This document shows, in pieces, positions 37,401 to 48,350 of a DNA stretch of 64,000 bases. A model generated the notes under the pieces. The model was not told the DNA's origin. It made no database searches and saw only the letters and a program-made list of their open reading frames with translations. The stretch comes from Pelobates cultripes (taxonomy: Eukaryota > Chordata > Amphibia > Anura > Pelobatidae). The stretch's first letter is position 1. Each line of letters opens with the position of its first letter. The stretch spans positions 89,385,162 to 89,449,161 of the forward strand of contig OW240921.1 of assembly GCA_933207985.1 (NCBI GenBank). Reading direction: 5' to 3'. Both the position numbers and the translations under genes were made by a program.

Positions 37401-38720
37401 GTGGGTTTTACTATGCAGTCCTTGAAGGTCTGGGCACATTTTATATAAAATGCTGCACTTGTTTAAATGTTCGCAGTGAGCGTCTACACAGAGCATCTCT
37501 ACCCGGCTTGTGTCTAATTTCAGACAGTAAATGAAATGTTTTGTGACACGATCCGTTTAAACCTGCGTTCACAATAATTTTTTTTTGTATTTTAATGCCC
37601 GAGGTGGTGAGAGGGCTTGGAATGAAATGTGAAGATCATGTTCTTGGCCCTGCAGCCTTAAAGTGTGCTTCAAAGTCTGGCAATGATGTTTTTTATGTTT
37701 GCTTGCTGAATGAATTATCCACTTTGGAGGAGCCGTTGTCTCCTGTTTTTCTTCCTGCATAAGAAGCCACATATCGGAAATTAATGTCATGCGGAGATTT
37801 GTTCAGCTCCATTACACTTTGGCAAAGTGATTATGTCACTGTGTGTTCCACTAGATACTGCTGTATCGGCCTTTGGAAGCAAAGTGCGCTTTAACCTGTG
37901 TAACAAGTAATCGTACTATACCGTGCGCTGGGGAAGACTTCTATTGATGGTTTATTATGTATCACTAATCATTAGGCAATAGCATATCCTTTCTCTGTAG
38001 TATATTGTAGGGAGATAATCTGAAGGTCAGACGGGTTACGACATAGCATGACCTGTACTTGTTCGTTCACAGGATGTACCTTTTTCCTTAATTGTGGAAG
38101 AATGTCTTGTCATGAATGTCAGTATGTTCTACTTATGCTGCCCTATAGGTTCTACGTAATAATAAAAATCAATTCTTACATACAATAGCAAGGCCTCACT
38201 AATTAGGACATTGCCAACTAACTACTACTTGTTGGTTTTAAGACACGTTGCAGTGTGAAACTTTGACCAAAAAGGGGGAGGGGGACATAAAGAATGTGTC
38301 CTTGTCCCAATTCTTTCCGTTCTTGCGTTCTATCTACTTCCATTACCATGAGTTAACCAGACAAAAACTGTGCATTATTGGTTAAAGAGTAAAAAAAAGT
38401 GTGATTGGTCTTGATGTGGAGATATATTTTATGATATAGATCTACCTATCTTAACCAATCTGATAAGGCAAATCATGACATTGATGAAAAGTAGATAAAG
38501 TACATTCATATAAAAGTTGAGATTTTATAAATGGGATTCGGTTATGATGAGCATGTAGCCTTATCACTAAATTTCTCACTATATGTCCACTAAAATACTC
38601 TAAACAAAGGCACCAGACGAGGCCCACTGATATTGGTTCACAAGACTCATTACTCTGCTTGCCTATGAGCCAATATATGGCATATATATATAGTCCATAC
38701 ATCTGGTGGGCCATCAACGT
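34461..38720. other. AT-rich intron, no gene seen
   Basis: This is the longest stretch in the window with no recognised transposon. It has a (GT)n tract at 36498-36510 and poly-T runs at 36117-36133 and 37578. Scattered open frames of 60-95 codons occur on both strands with no family features. It could hold regulatory sequence, but none can be identified by eye. Confidence 0.5.
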
Positions 38721-38726
38721 ATTACT

Positions 38727-40145
38727 AACCTGGTGGGAAAAAGTCTGTGAACCCTTGGATTTAATAACTGGTTGAATCTCCTTTGGCAGAAAAAACTTCA
38801 ACCAAACATTTCCTGTAGTTGCAGATCAGACGTGCACAATGGTCAGGAGTAATTCTTGACCATTCCTCTTTACAGAACTGTTTCAGTTCAGCAATATTCT
38901 TGGGATGTCTGGTGTGAATCGCTTTCTTGAGGTCATGCCACAAGCGGGTTGAGGTCAGGACTCTGACTGGGCCACTTCAGAAAGTATATTTTTTTCTGTT
39001 TAAGCCATTCTGTTGTTGATTTACTTCTATGCTTTGGGTCATTGTCCTGTTGCAACACCCATCTTCTGTTGAGCTTGAGCTCGTAGACAGATGGCCTTAT
39101 GTTCTCCTGCAAAATGTCTTGATAAACTTGGGAATTTATTTTTCCTTCGATGATAGCAATCCGTCCAGGCCCTGACGCAGCAAAGCAGCCCCAAACCATG
39201 ATGCCCCCACCACCATACTTCACAGTTGGCATGAGGTTTTGATGTTGGTGTGCTGTGCCTTTTTTTCGCCACACATAGTGTTGTGTGTTTCTTCCAAACA
39301 ACTCAACTTTGGTTTCATCTGTCCACAGAATATTTTGCCAGTACTGCTGTGAAACATCCAGGTGCTCTTGTGCAAACTGTAAACATGCAGCAATGTTTTG
39401 TTTGGACAGCAGTAGCTTCCTCTGTGGTATCCTCCCATGAAATTCATTCTTGTTTAGTGTTTTACGTATTGTAGATTCGCTAACAGGGATGTAAGTCTTT
39501 GTAAGTCTTTAGTTGACACTCTAGGATTCTTCTTCACCTCATTGAGCAGTCTGCGCTGTTCTCTTGCAGTCATCTTTACAGGACGGCAACCCCTAGGGAG
39601 AGTAGCAGCAGTGCTGAACTTTCTCCATTTATAGACAATTTGTCTTACCGTGGACTGATGAACAGCAAGGCTTTTGGAAATACTTTTATAACCCTTTCCA
39701 GCTTTATGCAAGTCAACAATTCTTAATCGTAGGTCTTCTGAGAGCTCTTTTGTGCGAGGCATCATTCACATCAGGCATTGCTTCTTGTGAAAAGCAAACC
39801 CAGAACTGGTGTGTGTCTTTTATAGGGCAGGGCAGCTGTAACCAACACCTCCAATCTCCTCTCATTGATTGGACTCCAGTTGGCTGACATCTCACTCCAA
39901 TTAGCTCTTGGAGATGTCATTAGTCTAGGGGTTCACATACTTTTTCCACCTGCACTGTGAATGTTTACATGGTGTGTTCAATAAAAACATGGCAACATTT
40001 CATTCTTTGTGTGTTATTAGATTAAGCAGACTGTGATTGTCTATTGTTGTGACTTAGATGATGATCAGATCACATTTTATGACCAATTTGTGCAGAAATC
40101 CATATCATTCCAAAGGGTTCACATACTTTTTCTTGCAAATGTATA
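38727..40145 (-). mobile_element. nearly complete Tc1-like transposon
   Basis: The outer ends are inverted copies of aaaaagtctgtgaaccctt (38737) and aagggttcacatactttttc (40114). A second, inner copy of the right-end motif (gggttcacatactttttcca) lies at 39929, about 185 bp in, giving the IR/DR arrangement of Tc1 elements. Between them is the transposase (38761-39765). The right end is followed by a TA. The left end is slightly eroded. Confidence 0.9.
38761..39765 (-). pseudogene. Tc1-like transposase, broken by two small indels
   Basis: The protein starts [20 protein letters not shown]. An N-terminal helix-turn-helix (about residues 6-50) and a second DNA-binding segment containing GCRPVK come first. 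The catalytic domain carries WTDET (first aspartate, codon at 39317-39319), the GGGGIMVWGCFA block, QQDNDPKH (second aspartate, near 39038-39046) and SPDLNP. Two lesions break it. A 10-base tandem duplication (two copies of gtaagtcttt at about 39492-39513) shifts the frame after the STKDL block. A small deletion at about 38944-38950 shifts it again right after DLNP and removes the segment that carries the third catalytic acidic residue in this family. The remaining C-terminus (WHDLKKAIHTRHPKNIAEL …) is intact to its stop. Few other lesions are evident, so the copy is relatively young but non-autonomous. Confidence 0.92.
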
Positions 40146-41412
40146 TGCCTCAATAAAAATCTAAATTTATTATTAGGAAAAAAAAAAAAAAATGATCATT
40201 GATACATATTTTTAAGGGTCTTTTTAAGGCAAAGGTAGCACATAGTTTGTGCTTGCCCTAGTGACTTCATGTCAAGGATCTGCCATAATGGCACATGCTA
40301 ATTAATGAGTACCCCTTACCTGCTGTTAACGTGCAGCTGTGATGTTCAGACCCCTGCAAGGTGCACATTCTATGGTATCTATGGTAGAAACCATAAATGG
40401 TACCTCTGAAACTGCCCAATTATGCACTGAGATATGGCCTGTTTATGGCAGTGTGCGCTCCGCTATTATCAGGAAATGTTCTAAATCTGCCTGAACAATA
40501 CCCCAAGCCACTCTTGATCATACAATTGTGTTTTCCAATTCCTGGTGGTTTTAAGCTTATGGGAAACATGTAGTGATTCAATAGCTTTTCATAAGTGGAT
40601 CTCAAACCAGTCAAGTCAAGTTTTATCAATATCTACTTTGGAATAGAAATCTCTAAATTCAAGACCTTTAGTAGTATTTGATGCCTGGTGTGAGAAACAC
40701 AGCTGTATAAAAATATTGGTCCTTAATAGAATTTCTTTTTTTTTTTTTTTTTAAATAATAAATTGCCATGTCAGTTACAATGTAAACAAATATTGGACAG
40801 CTGAGGAAAGAATCATCTCTGATATGCACAAGGCTAGAACACACACACAACCCAGCCTTGCTACACAACTCTCTGGGGTCGCGCCAACCACTTGGTCGAC
40901 ATTACAGATAGAAATAAATGGCAATAGGTCATTTGCGAGAATTGTTAACTATCGGCCCATGATCTTCTGGACCTGCTACATATTTCCGAGGTGTTTTTGT
41001 TTTGTTTTTTGTTTTTTTTGTTTTTTTTAAATAGTTAGTCATTGTCCTCTCCATTGGAATCCAAGGATATAATGATTTATCCAGCCATTTGTGTATTCAA
41101 CTTACAGTAGATAATAATCTTAAAATATACAGCAGAACTACCATTTTTGGTTTCATGGTGTTGCAAATCTGCATTATTATGCATGTTCTGAATTTTGAAG
41201 TTGTAGAGGAAATGGAGAAGACAGGTTAGCTGATTAAATGCCAATTACTACACTATGAACATTTCAAGCACAAAAGGGGTGTGTGTGTGTTTTTTTTTTT
41301 TTTTGTGTGTTGTTTTTTTGCTCACTGTTTTGATAGGTGTAATTTCAGTGAGTTCTACTTTGGTGAGTTGCACTTTCACAGACTGAGTAATTGAAGATAT
41401 AAAGAAATAGGA
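40146..41412. other. AT-rich intron, no gene seen
   Basis: Poly-T tracts at 40736-40752 and 40997-41028 and a GT/T-rich tract at 41278-41320. No repeat family was recognised. Confidence 0.55.
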
Positions 41413-41831
41413 TTAATGGAACACTACAAGCACCATAACCACTACAGATCACTATAATGGTTGCGATGTCAGTAGTGCCCTGACGCCCTTCCAGAGTAAG
41501 TAGTCAAGCAGTTAAGATTGTTTGGCAACTTACCCCAGTCTTCCCGGCACCCACTCCGCATCCAGCTTCTCTTGCAGGTCTGTCCTCATTGGCTTAAATT
41601 TGCTCAGCTAATGTTCTCAACCAATGAGCACAGTCCTGTTTGACATTGCTTAGCTCAGTTAACAAAGTTAACCGAATTCTCATTGCAGGAGAATCCAGTG
41701 CCAGGGCTTTGTGCAGCCAGGGAGACACAGGTACATTGTCAAACCATTCTTAAACGAACGCCAGGAGATTCCATAGACCAAAACCACTACAGTGGGCTGC
41801 AGTAGTTATGGTACTTAGTGTGAGTCTTTAA
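41413..41831. mobile_element. TTAA foldback element (419 bp)
   Basis: TTAA at 41413-41416 and 41828-41831. The arms are caccataaccactacagatc (left) and actgcagtagttatggtac-like sequence (right, near 41796-41816). An inner gagacacaggtacattgtca block recurs at about 56507-56540. Confidence 0.8.
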
Positions 41832-42785
41832 ACCAAAAAAATGTAATCGATAAAATTATTTAGGATTATGAAAAAACTTTTTTTTTTTTTTTTAAAGTGC
41901 TCGGATGTTGTTCCAGACTCAAGCACGAATGCTACACAATTCACCAATGAAATCCTAACTACAAGGATGGTATGGTGAGCACATGTAACTAATTAAACAA
42001 GCATGTGAATCCTCCCCAACATTATTTACACGACCAAGCTACCAAATATACATCTCTTCCACAATTATGTGTTGTCGGATCTATCCGACTACTGTACGGC
42101 GAAAACAACCCGTTAAATATAAACAGAGCTTGGAGGATTTATGTCTGTGGTTTCTAATGAGAAAATACATTCAATAGGAAGAGAATAGTGTTCCTTTTAT
42201 GCTATGCAAAGGAAATGTAACCAACATTGACTGCAGATACAAACTGCTCGTCCTATGTATAAACTCTACTTCCTACTCATTGTGCCGTTTTAGGTAATAT
42301 ATTCTCCAGGGTGCTATTTTGAGATTATAGATTGCTTTACATGCAAAGCGCTTTGTGTTTTTTGTTAATGTAGTTAAAGGGAAACTGACTGCAAAGAGTG
42401 ATTAGTGTATGTTTGACATTGAATACTACGAGAGACGGAGATTGCAAGCTTTGTCTCTTGAAAAATCTATTTCACTGTGATAAATTCTGGTCCAAATCCA
42501 TGGATTACCAGTCTGAGAGAAGGTGTATAGAGGTAAAGTAAGAACCCCTGTTCATTTCGGGACATGGCTTTCCAATCTCCCATGAAGAATTCTTATATCC
42601 ATTATAAGCCATTATGTAGCATCTGCCAAATTATATTTCGTCAGGAAGTCATTGGCCTCACCGTGTGATAACCCTTTAATATTATGCCATGCTTATTTCT
42701 CATTGTCACTCGTTAAATTTCTTACTCTCAGTACTTTCCTCTTGTTTTTCCTTTAACTTTTTGATATATATATTTTTTTACCTAT
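41832..42785. other. AT-rich intron, no gene seen
   Basis: Poly-T at 41878-41894. Nothing recognised. Confidence 0.55.
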
Positions 42786-42789
42786 TCTG

Positions 42790-43075
42790 TATTTATTTAT
42801 TCTTAATGGAAAGAGCATTAAGAATAAATTTCAGAGTAAATGCAGTGTTTACATTACAGCCTAGGGACACCTCCAGTGGCCATATCTCAGATGGCTACTA
42901 GAGGTGCTTCCTGGGGCAGTGCTGCTTGGCTCAGATACACTTCTGATGAGGCAGATCAAGGACAGATTTTAGTATATTTAGGGGAGTGCTAGATGGTGTT
43001 TTTAACTCTGTAGGATCAGGAATACAGGTTTGTTAATTATTTACTCTTCAAAACCCGCATTGTGTTAAAGCACCA
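42790..43075. repeat. decayed TTAA foldback-element fragment, inverted orientation
   Basis: It carries ggacacctccagtggccata and gctactagaggtgcttcctg, the complement of the 56930-57010 block of the copy at 56710, and then atcaggaatacaggtttgtt. The termini are eroded. Confidence 0.6.
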
Positions 43076-43079
43076 CAAA

Positions 43080-43970
43080 ATATATTGACACCATAAAACT
43101 CTTATAAATATTGTTTGCTCAATGCAAAAAGATCTCTGAACTTACTGCCAAGTCTCCCTCATGAAACCACCCAGTCCATCCCCACTCTCAGTTTTCGCAA
43201 TCATCCCAGAAGCAAGAATTATCAGGCTGTCGCATAGAAATCTGCAAAGTGATGTTACATGGAAGGGTGGAATTTTTTTTAAATACAATTCTGAGACTCC
43301 TGTTTTCTAGGAAAAAAATAATACATATATATGTGTGTGTCATTAATTAATTTTCCATTTCAGAATTGTTACAAAACCATGAGATAGAAGAGATGTATAA
43401 TAGCTTCACCTATATTGCAGCTTGCGTGATGTAGAACATGTGCAATTATAGGACAATTATGTTTTACATTACTTTCATCTCTGTTCTTACGCTGCCCGCC
43501 TCTTGCCATTGTACTTGCTTTGGAAATAACTGACTATTTTTTTTTTCCTTTTATTTGTATTGTCAAACAAGTGGGCTGATTGAATCTTTGGGACGGAAGC
43601 CAAAGCTGAGTCATGTAGATAATAATTGACATATAGTGAATTACCAGACATGATAGCGCAGCATTTTAACACTGAGTGAAGAACACGATAACGCCTCCCA
43701 TCCAGACAGGTAGAGTGTAGACAGGATGACTTTTTTTTTTTCTGGCTTCAACTTCTGCCATGTCAGACAATGATGCAACCTCTGCAAGGGATTTTGGGTA
43801 CTGACCTGTTTTGCCAAGTGAAATCACAGATTTTTTTTTTCTTTTTTCCTACAGTATATATAAATGTAGAGGCTGCTGAAAAAAATGAATGTATGTATTT
43901 GTTAAAAATAATATAGTAACAATTAGACACCGGTCACCCTTTTTAGGTCATAATATTGTGCATTATGCAG
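43080..43970. other. AT-rich intron, no gene seen
   Basis: Nothing recognised apart from short T runs (43538, 43731, 43832). Confidence 0.55.
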
Positions 43971-43972
43971 AT

Positions 43973-44107
43973 CAGAGGTAGGCAACCTTTGGCAGTCCAG
44001 ATGATGTGGACCACATCTGCCATAATGCTCCAACATTCTTAATGCTGGCAAAGCAGCAGGGAAGATATAGTCTGCAACATCTGGAGTCCTGAAGCTTGCC
44101 TATTTTA
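43973..44107. mobile_element. hAT-type palindromic MITE, copy 4
   Basis: It reads cagaggtaggcaacctttgg, the central arms tccagatgatgtggacca … tctgcaacatctggag, and then gcttgcctatttt. It ends only about 75 bp upstream of the kazrin exon acceptor at 44181, so it contributes sequence to the 3' end of the intron, close to where the branch point should be. Confidence 0.8.
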
Positions 44108-44180
44108 CATTTTTTTATTTTTATTCTTGTTATGCATTTTTATATTTATCTATGAAAGTAATTGCTGGTTTTCTTTCTAG

Positions 44181-44372
44181 TGCTGCTAAGAGAAGAGGTG
44201 TCACAGCTACAAGATGAGGTTCACTTGCTTCGTCAAATGAAGGAAATGTTGGCAAAAGATCTAGAAGAGTCACGGGACAGCAGGTCGGCTGAGGTCCTTT
44301 CTACTACAGAGTTGAAAGTGCAGCTTGCGCAGAAGGAGCAGGAGCTAGCGCGAGCAAAAGAAGCACTTCAGG
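44181..44372 (+). CDS. kazn: kazrin internal coding exon (coiled coil, first of two in window)
   Basis: This exon encodes 64 residues that I recognise from memory as the kazrin N-terminal coiled coil. It opens VLLREEVSQLQDEVHLL and ends with a QLAQKEQELARAKEALQ-type segment. Kazrin is a cytoplasmic scaffold linked to desmosomal/periplakin complexes, junction and actin organisation and endosome traffic (family knowledge). The acceptor is a pyrimidine tract followed by ttctttctag. The donor is CAG-G/gtaagt. The exon starts in phase 1 (the first two bases complete a split valine codon) and ends in phase 1, so its 192 nt are a whole number of codons. Leucine and other aliphatic residues recur at heptad spacing and charged residues dominate, as expected for a coiled coil. 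The middle (around SRDSRSAEV) is more divergent from the mammalian protein I remember than the flanks. It is a partial gene: the start codon lies upstream. The open frame runs a few codons past the donor by chance. Confidence 0.96.
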
Positions 44373-44404
44373 GTAAGTCATCCTATCTGCCTCGATTTTA
44401 AATT

Positions 44405-45760
44405 TAAAATGTGTCAGCTGGAACTGCAATGATAAGCATATGTTTTTTTTTCTGAACTGGCATGCAGCTGAGCGTATTCCCAGGAAAAGAAATTAATGTA
44501 GCATTCTGTCATTATCTTTCATGAAATTATCCTTTTAAGGTTGCATTTTTTTTTTTGTATTTGTTTTTTGTTTAGCTTGATTTTTGAACTGAATTTCAGT
44601 TATTTTATTCCAGTGTGTATTTCTTGTCATTTTTTTTTTTTTACCTCAAATAAATTATTTTCCCTTTTTAAATAATATAGTTATCCATCCTATTCCTTAA
44701 CCCCATGTTCCTGCCTAAAATTGAGCTTTTTATAATGTCACCTGAGGTACTAGAAATCTTTATGCAAAATGGACATTCATTAAAATGGCAAAACCTGCCT
44801 ACAACTGCATTCATAAAATACAAACAGACAAATATATTACTTTCTGCCTGTGTCAAGAGAATGCCTTGTTGGCGGTTTTTAGATTAGAAAAGATCTCAAG
44901 TGAAATACAACAGACACATACAAGTGCCTACCATTTACATGAAATAGTATGGGATACTGGAGTTTAACCTTCTACTTATACATTTAAACTATGTCCATTT
45001 TATTTACCCCCCATTTAGTCTGGCCATATACAGAGTGCTTAGGGCAACATATGTCCACCCATTGTTTTAGTGTTTCAATATAATTGAATATTGCATCACA
45101 CATCTGGCACCAGGTTCTTTGGCGTCTCTCTACCCATTTTGTAATGGGTCTGCTAGTTACGCATCACAGATATTACTATCTTTAGCCTTGTCTCGCTCGG
45201 TCTCAGAAATCTCCCAACAATCCATTACTGCCCCGTCAATAACACATTTTTAATAGCGCTAGTCCTTACATAAATGTGGTCGTGGTTAATGCCCTAATTA
45301 GGCTGAACGCCAACAACTTTTTCAGGCCATTCTTTTTCAGATTTGCTGCTGCGTCAGCTAGATCAGGAATATTGTGCCAGTGCACATCATTAGGGATTTA
45401 AGTCGCTGGAATCTCCACCATGTACATCGCAAATCCAATAGGGATATCAGGCTAGCTCTCTGTACATTAGCATCATTCCTACTTGTTTAGCATCGTAAGG
45501 GTTTGCAGAGTCACTGACCCTTAATAAAAAGAACTGGTGGAATCCTTAAAAACCAGACCGCGTTGAATGGGCATCATTGGTCTTTAATTCAGCTTGAAGT
45601 AAACACTGTGCGTCACTGAACAATGTCGTAGATTTTTTTTTTTTTATAAATACCTCCTGCCTGAAGCCTTCAATGGCTGGAATTTAAGGACATTGGGTTT
45701 TTAGACCAATTATCCAGTTCGTTGCAGTTGTATTTTGACTAGAATACAGCAGCCATGTTC
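44405..45760. other. AT-rich intron, no further exon seen
   Basis: Several T runs (44440, 44546, 44630). The short open frames at 44668-44967 lie on both strands and have no family features. Confidence 0.55.
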
Positions 45761-45764
45761 ACAT

Positions 45765-45992
45765 TAGAGATGTCGCGAACCGTCCGCCAACTTCTTGCGA
45801 ACGGTTCGCTGAGAACTCCGGTCAGCTGACACATCCCGGCCAATCTCCAGCAGACCCTCCCTCCTAGGCCCTCCTACTTTCTGGACAGCATCCATGTTGA
45901 GTTGGGAGGGTGTGGGAGGGAGGGTCTGCTGGAGATTGGCCGGGATGTGTCAGCTGACCGGAGTTCGTGGCGAACCGTTCGCGACATCTCTA
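45765..45992. mobile_element. 228-bp near-perfect palindromic hAT-like MITE with perfect TSD
   Basis: Terminal TAGAGATGTCGCGAAC is inverted at both ends, and the arms then match almost throughout (ctccggtcagctgacacatc, ccggccaatctccagcagac). The left arm has an extra run of about 14 bases near 45785. Both flanks are GTTCACAT (45757-45764 and 45993-46000), an exact 8-bp target duplication. The open frame at 45902-46093 is the palindrome read through. Confidence 0.93.
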
Positions 45993-46000
45993 GTTCACAT

Positions 46001-46865
46001 AGCAACAATTTGCAGAATTGCAAGGGGTTTGAGGTTTCAATTACCAAATTAACTGCACAAATGAAACACCATAACCACTGTTACCTATTGTAGTGGTCAT
46101 GGTGCTAGGAAGCTATGCAATCAGCCCATTTGAATTTTTGTCAAATCATGCCACAAAAAAACCCAAAACACAATAGAATTAACTGTAACTTGTCCTTCAC
46201 ATAGCTTGTGTTTTTTATTTACCTATTCAACTTCCTTTTAACATGCCTGTCTCTGCTCTGTCTTAATCCTTTGTCCCTGATATTTTATGTGACTGTTTAA
46301 TGCAAGCTCCCCTTCATAGTCTGGTTCCTATTGTGTTATTTACGGAACAGAGCTGAATGAAATGAAAAGCCGAAATGCATTTGTGTGTTCAGGAATTTAT
46401 AAACACTGCAAACGTGGATCAAAATAGCCAGACTAGAGGAAATTGGGGAAATAAACACACACACAAACAGGTTGAAAAGGAAATGCTTCATTCTCCCAAA
46501 ACAAATTGTACACAGTTCTTGTGCTCCGAGTGCTCTACAGACCAAGGCTGTCTAATTTATTCCACTTGCTAAAAATCGCAATCCCTAGTTTGCCAAACTA
46601 TAGTTTGCTATTCACATTATCTGCTCTGCTTGGAGTCCTCTTCTGTAGGGATGTTTTATGTCCATAAAACGCTTTATAAAAAGGTGTGTGTGTGTGTCTG
46701 TCTCAAACGGTTATCAAACGGTATCAGGTAGGATTATGGGATTAGAAAGGACAGGGGCCCGAGTGGGAGGCATAGCAGTTGGATAAAGCTAAGAAGAAAC
46801 CCTCCTGATGGGCACACCAGAGAGGGGAAAAAAGCTTTAAAAACTGGGACTGTCCACTGTACAGC
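46001..46865. other. AT-rich intron, no gene seen
   Basis: It contains a partial TTAA-family inner arm (caccataaccactgttacct … gtagtggtcatggtgctagg, 46066-46111) and a (GT)n at 46684-46698. Confidence 0.55.
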
Positions 46866-47353
46866 TTAAAGGGATCTTATAGTGCCAGGAAAACAAAGCA
46901 GTTTTCCTGGCACTATAGGATTAATAGGTGCCCCCTCCTCCTGCCCGTCTGAAGGGGTTAAAGCCCCTTCAGCCACTTACCTGAATCCAGCGCAGATGTC
47001 CCTCGGTGTCAACGGGCAGGGGAGACCTAATACGCATGTGTGGCAATGGCTGCGCGCGCACATTAGACGTTCCCATAGGAAAGCATTATTCAATTATTAG
47101 GATTATTCATTATTCAATTCCGTGAGGACATCCAGCGTCTGATAACGGACCAAAAGTCTGTTTGGATTTCGGAAGCCCTCTAGTGGCTGTCTGTTAGACA
47201 GCCACAGAGAGCAGACTTCAAGCTGCAATGTAAACATTGCAGTTTCTCTGGAAACGCAATGTTTTACATTGCAGCACTAAGTGCAAAAGGGTCACAGCAC
47301 CCAGACTACTTCAGTTAGCTGAAGTGGTCTGGGTGCCTACAGTATCCCTTTAA
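46866..47353. mobile_element. TTAA foldback element, complete copy (488 bp)
   Basis: TTAA at 46866-46869 and 47350-47353. The termini are agggatcttatagtgccagg and tgcctacagtatccct. The subterminal hairpin tgccaggaaaac…gttttcctggca and the closing ctgaagtggtctgggtgcct are shared with the copy at 33599, and the overall length is the same. Confidence 0.88.
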
Positions 47354-47649
47354 GGAAGAGCCAGAAGGAGACATTTTGTCTTGCCATAATCATCATTGAT
47401 TTTTGCAATCCCTGGGGGGTGTTGAGTGTTTCACAGGTTGTAAACCATTTAAAAGGCACGGCCATCCAGTCAGATTAAGCATTGCAAGTTCCCGGAGTCA
47501 CGTCTACCTAATTGATCTGTTGCCATAGTTGGCCTGAGATTCCTGTGCCAGTCTTTATGATGATCTGTGAATTCCTATAGACATCATTGCGGAGATCTTG
47601 ACCTTGTTCTGAAATTTCCCCATAAGCTACTGCAGATTACCATGTAGGG

Positions 47650-48350
47650 CAAGCATGTACAACTCAAAGGCTAACTTGGGCCAAATAAACAAGGCTTAAG
47701 TTTACATGACCAACACACACCTACAATTACTTGTATTATTCTCAATATGTTATCCTGGGTACATATATATATAATTCACTGAAAGGTTTCACTTCAGGAA
47801 GTTACTTAATATCCAAGTAGTAATGCCTCTGTCTGAAGTGTCCGCTACACTCGCTCCCTCCCTCCCTCCCTCCCTCATTCCCTCTGCAAATTGCAGTCTC
47901 AGCAAGGTAGGTAGCAACTCTGTCAGCTTCCTAGTCCCTCTGCAATCTTCAGGCAGAGTAAACTGTGGCTGCACACTACACTCCGCCCGCTTCTATCCTC
48001 CTTCCATCCATGTGTCTTTTCATCCGTATCTCTCACCCCCCCTTGCATTCATATCTCTCACCCTCCTGTCATAGCATGGGAGGCGGGCATCTAACTCTTG
48101 TCGCGCTTTTTCAGATTGACCACCATGTAGTCACGTGACACCGGCGCTCCTACACAGTGTGTGAGGGGGAGACGCTCCCCCTTTCATTGTACAGTGCGTG
48201 CGGTTCCCTTTTTGAGCCACGCGCTGCCTGGGTGAACAGGGAGCGCAGACTGAGGCGGGCACTAAAATCATTTGTCAATCTGACAAGTGATTTTTGTGAC
48301 CACCTCGACCTGCCCAATTTGGCCTGCAGGCCTTGAATTTGACATGCTTG
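47650..48350. mobile_element. 701-bp non-autonomous hAT-like element
   Basis: The left end is caagcatgtacaactcaaag and the right end is ccttgaatttgacatgcttg, which are inverted. This 'CAAGCATGTCAAATTCAAGG' end type is common to hAT families. The flanks are atgtaggg and gtgtaaaa, which differ only by A/G changes, compatible with a decayed 8-bp duplication. The interior has (CTCC)n at 47853-47876 and a GC-rich block at 48125-48260. The short open frames on both strands are not genes. Confidence 0.72.

Larger units (their letters stand above)
1..44180 (+). other. kazn: upstream intron of kazrin (5' end outside window)
   Basis: No other recognisable host exon was found in this stretch, and the exon at 44181 requires a phase-1 upstream exon, so the region is inferred to be intron. 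Very long 5' introns are typical of mammalian KAZN (family knowledge). An alternative promoter and first exon somewhere in this stretch cannot be excluded; no convincing non-repeat CpG-rich promoter was seen. GC-rich patches at about 7890-8110 and 33730-33830 belong to TTAA-type repeats. Confidence 0.75.

Noticed and set aside
39220..39447. 75-codon minus-strand frame in the Tc1 element
   Set aside because: It is an out-of-frame shadow of the transposase, whose real frame runs through WTDET here.
44162..44180. Upstream ATG frame joining the kazrin exon (MLVFFLVLLREEV…)
   Set aside because: The bases before 44181 are the polypyrimidine tract and acceptor ag; the frame is open only by chance.
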